Below are positions 6,144 through 10,097 of a DNA stretch of 10,097 nucleotides, piece after piece (positions within the stretch are counted from its first letter, which is position 1; each line of letters opens with the position of its first letter). A model generated the notes under the pieces. The model did no database searches, was not told the DNA's origin, and worked only from the letters and a program-made list of their open reading frames with translations. The stretch comes from Clostridia bacterium (GTDB lineage Bacteria > Bacillota > Clostridia > Oscillospirales > Acutalibacteraceae), in assembly GCA_017442445.1 (NCBI GenBank), contig JAFRZS010000081.1, positions 1-10,097 on the forward strand, written 5' to 3'. Made by a program: the position numbers and the translations under genes.

Positions 6144-8576
6144 CTACTCTTGTGTAAAGATAAACTCTCCGTCTATATAATCGCATTTGTATTTATTACC
6201 TGCAATAATATTACCCATAAGCAATTCTTCGGACATTTTATCCTCAATCTTTGACTGTATTGCTCGTCTTAACGGTCTTGCGCCATAGACGGGGTCAAAG
6301 CCTTCATCAGCAATCCTTTCTGCTACAGCCTTCGTAAACTCAACAGTTATATTGATATTTGCAGTTCGTTTTTTGAGATTTTCAAGCATACGGACTGCAA
6401 TTTCTGTTATATCGTCCTTTTTGAGCTGATGGAAAACTATAATATCGTCAACTCTGTTTAAAAATTCAGGTCTGAATGTGCGCTTGAGTTCACCCATAAC
6501 AGATTCCTTGATTTTTTCGTCTGACATTCCTGAAGAATTTGTATCGGTTGAGAAACCGAGTGAGCCTGTTTCTCTTGTTATAAGCTTTGCACCGACATTT
6601 GATGTCATTATGATAACAGCATTTTTAAAATCAACTCTCCTACCCTGTGAGTCTGTCAGTATGCCGTCTTCTAATATCTGCAAAAGCATATTGAATACAT
6701 CAGGATGTGCCTTTTCAATTTCATCAAACAATACAACACTGTACGGTCTGCGTCGGATTTTTTCAGTGAGCTGACCGCCTTCATCATAACCGACATATCC
6801 GGGAGGCGAACCGACAAGCTTTGATACTGTATGCTTTTCCATAAACTCTGACATATCAAGTCTTATCATCGCATTTTCATCGCCAAACATTGATGAAGCA
6901 AGAGTTTTGCACAGCTCCGTTTTACCTACTCCCGTGGGGCCTAAGAAGATAAATGAACCAACAGGTCTGTTCGGATCTTTCAAACCTACCCTGCCCCTTC
7001 TTATCGCTCTGGAAACGGCTCTCACAGCCTCGTCCTGACCGACAATTCTTTCATGAAGCTCTTTTTCCATGTTAAGCAAACGTGTGCTCTCTTCAAGCGT
7101 GAGCTGTTGTACGGGGATTCCTGTCCAGCCCGATACAATTTCCGCTATATCGGTTTCTGTTATTTCACCTGAATTATGTGCGTTCTTTTCTTTCCATGTA
7201 TTTCTTTCTTCTTCAAGCTTTACCGTCAGCTCTCTTTCTTCGTCGCGAAGCTTTGCGGCGCGTTCAAATTCCTGAGATTTAACCGCTTCCTGTTTTTCGT
7301 TTGCTAACTCTTTTAATTTGTCTTCTATATCCTTTAAATCAGGAGGTGTAGTTACTGCTTTAAGTCTTGCTTTTGAAGCCGCTTCGTCAATAAGGTCAAT
7401 AGCTTTATCAGGTAAAAATCTGTCACCGATATATCGTACCGACATTTCAACCGCCGCTTTGATAGCAGAATCGGTAATTTTTATTTTGTGGTGTGCTTCG
7501 TACTTATTTCTGAGACCTTTCAAAATTTCAATAGCTTCTTCCTGTGACGGCTCACCTACAACAATCGGCTGAAAACGCCTTTCAAGTGCGGCATCTTTTT
7601 CAATGTGCTTACGGTATTCTTCAAGTGTTGTTGCACCTATTACCTGCAATTCGCCTCTTGCTAACATTGGTTTTAAAATATTAGCCGCATCAACCGCACC
7701 CTCTGCGGCACCCGCACCGATTAAAGTATGCACTTCATCAATAAAGAGTATTACATCTTTTGATTTTATAACCTCGTCAAGTGCATTTTTAATCCTTTCT
7801 TCAAAGTCACCTCTGTACTTTGTTCCTGCAACCATTCCTGTCAGGTCAAGCGATATAATTCTCTTGTCTTTGAGAATTTCAGGTACCTCACCTGTCGAAA
7901 TTTTGAGCGCAAGTCCTTCTGCAATCGCCGTTTTACCAACACCGGGTTCACCGATAAGACAAGGATTATTCTTTGTTCTTCTGCTTAAAATCTGAATTAC
8001 TCTGTCTATTTCTTTCTGTCTGCCGATAACGGGATCTATTTTATTGTTTTTCGCCATTTCGGTGAGGTCTCTGCCATACTGATCAAGTGTTTTATTAGAG
8101 CCTTTTTTGTTTTTCTTGTTTTCTGTCTGTGCATGGCCTGAGCCGAAGTTCTTTTCAAGATCACCTTCAAGCTCCGATACGCTTACATCAAGCTGACTAA
8201 GAATGTTTGCGGCACAGCTGTCTGTTTCTGATAAAATTGCCTGAAGCAGATTTTCTGTTCCCGTATATGACTGTCCCATCTCTCTTGAAATTGCGATTGC
8301 ATTTTCAATTATGTGTTTAAATCTCGGAGTAAAATTTGCTGTTGTAAGTCTTGTCGGGATTCCGTTCCCGACTATATTTTTAACCGCCTGAAGAACCTTC
8401 TCCTCTGTAATATTACGGTTCAGCATAGTCATAGCCGCCACACTTGTGCTGTCGCCTAAAAGTCCGATTAGCAAATGCTCACTACCGACATATGTGTGTC
8501 CCATGTTTTCTGCAATCTGTATCGCATAATTCAATGCAATATTTGCCTTCTGTGTAAAACCGTTGAATTTATACAT
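6144..8576 (-). CDS. clpC: ATP-dependent protease unfoldase ClpC
   Basis: An 810-residue Hsp100/AAA+ unfoldase, the usual length for ClpC. It works in the cytoplasm, unfolding substrates, including phosphoarginine-tagged ones, and feeding them to ClpP. Domains in order: double Clp N-domain about 1-145; first AAA+ module with Walker A GEPGVGKT (209-216), Walker B LFIDE (277-281) and arginine finger ERRF (332-335); coiled middle domain about 410-465 with a UVR-like motif (FERAAKLRDEE, 437-447), the part that binds McsA-type adaptors in relatives; second AAA+ module with GPTGVGKT (546-553), VVLFDE (614-619), FLNRVD (705-710) and sensor-2 GARPLRR (765-771). The loop with LGF at 673-675 is in the position of the ClpP-binding loop. 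The middle domain separates it from ClpE, ClpA and ClpB. AAGGAG at 8585-8590 lies 8 bases upstream of the start. It is the last gene of the operon, 17 bases after mcsB. Confidence 0.97.
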   Translation of the reverse strand: MYKFNGFTQKANIALNYAIQIAENMGHTYVGSEHLLIGLLGDSTSVAAMTMLNRNITEEKVLQAVKNIVGNGIPTRLTTANFTPRFKHIIENAIAISREMGQSYTGTENLLQAILSETDSCAANILSQLDVSVSELEGDLEKNFGSGHAQTENKKNKKGSNKTLDQYGRDLTEMAKNNKIDPVIGRQKEIDRVIQILSRRTKNNPCLIGEPGVGKTAIAEGLALKISTGEVPEILKDKRIISLDLTGMVAGTKYRGDFEERIKNALDEVIKSKDVILFIDEVHTLIGAGAAEGAVDAANILKPMLARGELQVIGATTLEEYRKHIEKDAALERRFQPIVVGEPSQEEAIEILKGLRNKYEAHHKIKITDSAIKAAVEMSVRYIGDRFLPDKAIDLIDEAASKARLKAVTTPPDLKDIEDKLKELANEKQEAVKSQEFERAAKLRDEERELTVKLEEERNTWKEKNAHNSGEITETDIAEIVSGWTGIPVQQLTLEESTRLLNMEKELHERIVGQDEAVRAVSRAIRRGRVGLKDPNRPVGSFIFLGPTGVGKTELCKTLASSMFGDENAMIRLDMSEFMEKHTVSKLVGSPPGYVGYDEGGQLTEKIRRRPYSVVLFDEIEKAHPDVFNMLLQILEDGILTDSQGRRVDFKNAVIIMTSNVGAKLITRETGSLGFSTDTNSSGMSDEKIKESVMGELKRTFRPEFLNRVDDIIVFHQLKKDDITEIAVRMLENLKKRTANINITVEFTKAVAERIADEGFDPVYGARPLRRAIQSKIEDKMSEELLMGNIIAGNKYKCDYIDGEFIFTQE

Positions 8577-8584
8577 TAGTTTCT

Positions 8585-8590
8585 CTCCTT
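8585..8590 (-). promoter_or_regulatory. Ribosome binding site of clpC
   Basis: AAGGAG on the minus strand in the 17-base gap between the mcsB stop (8596-8594) and the clpC ATG (8576-8574), 8 bases from the start. The gap is too short to hold a separate promoter. Confidence 0.9.
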
Positions 8591-8593
8591 TTC

Positions 8594-9595
8594 TTAAATA
8601 GTTTCTCGTACTATTTCAGCTCTGAACATATCGCGTTTTTCAGGAGGTAAACTTTCTCCTTTCATAACACTTAATGTTGCCGCTTGCATATTTACAATCA
8701 ATTCGCTGATTTTTTCAATATTGATATCCAATATATTATTGACAGCTCCGAGTCTTACTATTGACATAAGACTCATAAATTCATCTGTACTTAAAAGTCT
8801 TGCATTTTTAAGCACTCCGTAGGCTCTGAAAATCTTATCCTGTACTTCAGGATTTTTTATCATTTCACCCGCCGCCGCTCTTTCCTGAGCGATAATCTGG
8901 AGTGTGATTGAGGTAAGATTTTTAATCGCAACTTCTTCCGATATTCCAAGCGATACCTGATTGCTCAACTGATAGATATCGCCCATTGAGTTGCTTCCTT
9001 CTCCGAATACACCTCTTATTGTAAGTCCTAATTTGCTTATCGTATTTGCAAGTCTTGATAACTGTCCACAGCTTGAAAGTGCCGGTAAATGAAGCATTAC
9101 GGATGCTCTCATACCTGTACCTAAATTTGTAGGACACTGTGTCAGATATCCTAATCTGCTGTCAAATGCATAGTTCAGATTTGAATTGAGGTAGTTATCA
9201 AGCTTATCTGCTTTTTTGTACGCTTCTTCAAGACATAAACCCGATCCCATAACCTGAAGTCTTATGTGGTCTTCCTCACAAAGCATAAGAGCAATTTCCT
9301 CGTCCTCAGTTATGAGCAAGACTCTGCCTTCGGTATTTTCTGCAAAATCAGGACTTATCAGATGACGCTCTGCTAAAGAAATTGCGTGTTCTTTAGGTAA
9401 CTGTTCCATTTCAAGATACATGAATTTCTGTCCGCTTTTTTCCGTTACCTCTCGTATTTTTGTATTAACTTCAAGCATCTGCTGTCTGTTTAATCTGTTC
9501 GGAAAAGGGTATTCTTTAAGATTTCTTGCAAGTCTTATTCTTGAACTGAGAACAATATCTCCCTGTTCACCGCTTACATTGTACCACTTTCTCAT
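8594..9595 (-). CDS. mcsB: Protein-arginine kinase McsB
   Basis: This 333-residue enzyme phosphorylates arginine side chains of proteins, marking them for ClpC-ClpP degradation; it is a relative of phosphagen kinases adapted to proteins. Visible family motifs: SSRIRLARNL (17-26), the nucleotide/guanidino-site segment CEEDHIRLQ (106-114, usually NEEDHIR), CPTNLGTG (154-161) with the conserved Cys154, and RGVFGEGS (194-201). The C-terminal RDMFRA (321-326) fits the RDxxRA phosphoarginine-binding motif that makes true McsB self-activating. It is about 30 residues shorter than Bacillus McsB (about 363), mainly at the C-terminal end. The ATG overlaps the mcsA stop by four bases (ATGA at 9595-9592), so translation is probably coupled, and AGGAGGGT at 9601-9608 is a strong binding site. 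Confidence 0.96.
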   Translation of the reverse strand: MRKWYNVSGEQGDIVLSSRIRLARNLKEYPFPNRLNRQQMLEVNTKIREVTEKSGQKFMYLEMEQLPKEHAISLAERHLISPDFAENTEGRVLLITEDEEIALMLCEEDHIRLQVMGSGLCLEEAYKKADKLDNYLNSNLNYAFDSRLGYLTQCPTNLGTGMRASVMLHLPALSSCGQLSRLANTISKLGLTIRGVFGEGSNSMGDIYQLSNQVSLGISEEVAIKNLTSITLQIIAQERAAAGEMIKNPEVQDKIFRAYGVLKNARLLSTDEFMSLMSIVRLGAVNNILDINIEKISELIVNMQAATLSVMKGESLPPEKRDMFRAEIVRETI

Positions 9596-10095
9596 TTCTT
9601 ACCCTCCTCAAGTCTTTTGATTTTATCACGTAATTCTGCAGCTCTTTCAAAGTTTTCACCCTCAACCGCAGTTTTCATTTCGTTTCTGAGTTTTTCAACC
9701 TCGTCTGCACTGTCAGCCTCAGTTTCTATTACTGTTTCATTTACATTTTTACCGTTGTGCGCTGTCTTCCCGTGTATTCTCTGTATCGTCGGTAAAAGCT
9801 CTTCGTAAAAGGTCTGATAGCAATTTGCACAGCCAAGCTTTCCGCTTTTTGATATGTCGGTGTAAGAACTCCCACACTGTTCACATCTTTTTATTGCTGA
9901 TGCTTTTCCTTTTATGCCTTCGCCTAAGACTGAGGCAAAGAAGTCTCCGAAATTCATTCCGAAATCTGAAAATACATCGTTATATCCCAACTGTGCGGCA
10001 CAGCTTGAACAAAGATACATCTGCGCCGTTTCTCCGTTGACTACTCTTTTTATATGGGTGGTTGCTTCTCTTTTACTGCAATTCTGACATAACAT
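9592..10095 (-). CDS. mcsA: McsA, zinc-binding activator of the McsB arginine kinase
   Basis: McsA activates McsB and helps deliver it to ClpC and to the repressor CtsR. The 167-residue product has the two expected zinc-finger halves: Cys3/Cys6 with Cys29/Cys32, and Cys71/Cys74 with Cys89/Cys92. A UVR motif occupies about 133-165 (ENFERAAELRDKIKRLEE), the same type of helical hairpin as in the ClpC middle domain and in UvrB. The start at 10095 gives MLCQNC, matching the usual McsA beginning with its first CxxC right after the initiator. Its ribosome binding site and the operon promoter lie beyond the right edge. The gene stops in the ATGA overlap with mcsB. In Firmicutes the gene before mcsA is usually ctsR, the repressor of this operon; that is expected but not seen here. 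Confidence 0.95.
   Translation of the reverse strand: MLCQNCSKREATTHIKRVVNGETAQMYLCSSCAAQLGYNDVFSDFGMNFGDFFASVLGEGIKGKASAIKRCEQCGSSYTDISKSGKLGCANCYQTFYEELLPTIQRIHGKTAHNGKNVNETVIETEADSADEVEKLRNEMKTAVEGENFERAAELRDKIKRLEEGKK
9601..9608 (-). promoter_or_regulatory. Ribosome binding site of mcsB
   Basis: AGGAGGGT on the minus strand, 5 bases upstream of the mcsB ATG and inside the last codons of mcsA. Together with the ATGA overlap it fits reinitiation or coupled translation of the kinase and its activator. Confidence 0.88.
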
Positions 10096-10097
10096 AA

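Noticed and set aside
7603..7995. 130-codon plus-strand ORF opposite clpC
   Set aside because: It is antisense to the conserved first AAA+ module; the protein is Ser/Ile-rich without domains and has no ribosome binding site, as expected of a shadow of a real gene.
9595..10097. CtsR operator at the start of the mcsA-mcsB-clpC operon
   Set aside because: The operon promoter is outside the window; no tandem GGTCAAA-like heptads were seen in the visible part.

Overview
The window looks like chromosomal DNA of a low-GC, Gram-positive, gut-type Clostridia. The best fit is a Ruminococcus-like member of the Oscillospiraceae/Ruminococcaceae. The reasons are type I dockerin modules on secreted proteins, N-terminal signal peptides on large modular surface proteins, strong GGAGG ribosome binding sites, sigma-A style promoters in AT-rich spacers, and a Firmicutes mcsA-mcsB-clpC operon. 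The taxonomic call is an inference; there is no rRNA or other marker here.

Layout. Positions 1-310 (+) carry the 3' end of a dockerin-bearing secreted protein. Positions 311-460 hold two back-to-back hairpins that terminate this gene and the convergent lysozyme gene. Positions 461-1936 (-) encode a secreted GH25 muramidase with a FIVAR-like helical module; its last domain is broken by an apparent one-base loss near 545, and the lost tail reads on to a stop at 420. Positions 1937-2179 form a divergent promoter region with one good promoter to the left and two in tandem to the right. Positions 2180-6057 (+) are best read as one large cell-surface subtilisin-like protease gene cut into two ORFs (2180-3193 and 3229-6057) by a one-base frameshift inside the propeptide. 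It carries a signal peptide, an internal membrane segment plus a second signal-like segment, Ig-like domains, an intact S8 catalytic domain, three FIVAR-like helical modules and a C-terminal dockerin. A 13-bp hairpin at 6066-6094 separates it from the convergent clpC. Positions 6144-10095 (-) are clpC, mcsB and mcsA in one operon, transcribed mcsA to mcsB to clpC; ctsR would be expected just beyond the right edge.

How the genes work together. McsA and McsB form the protein-arginine kinase that marks damaged proteins with phosphoarginine for unfolding by ClpC and degradation by ClpP (ClpP is not in the window). The left half is a separate extracellular group: a peptidoglycan hydrolase, a protease and a second dockerin protein. 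The lysozyme and the protease share a helical module and a divergent control region, so co-expression at the cell surface is plausible. Dockerins imply a cohesin scaffold elsewhere in the genome; none is visible here.

The most notable points are the two one-base frameshifts, both in secreted-protein genes while the Clp operon is intact, and the unusual architecture of the protease, which could yield a membrane-anchored N-terminal domain plus a separately released dockerin protease.
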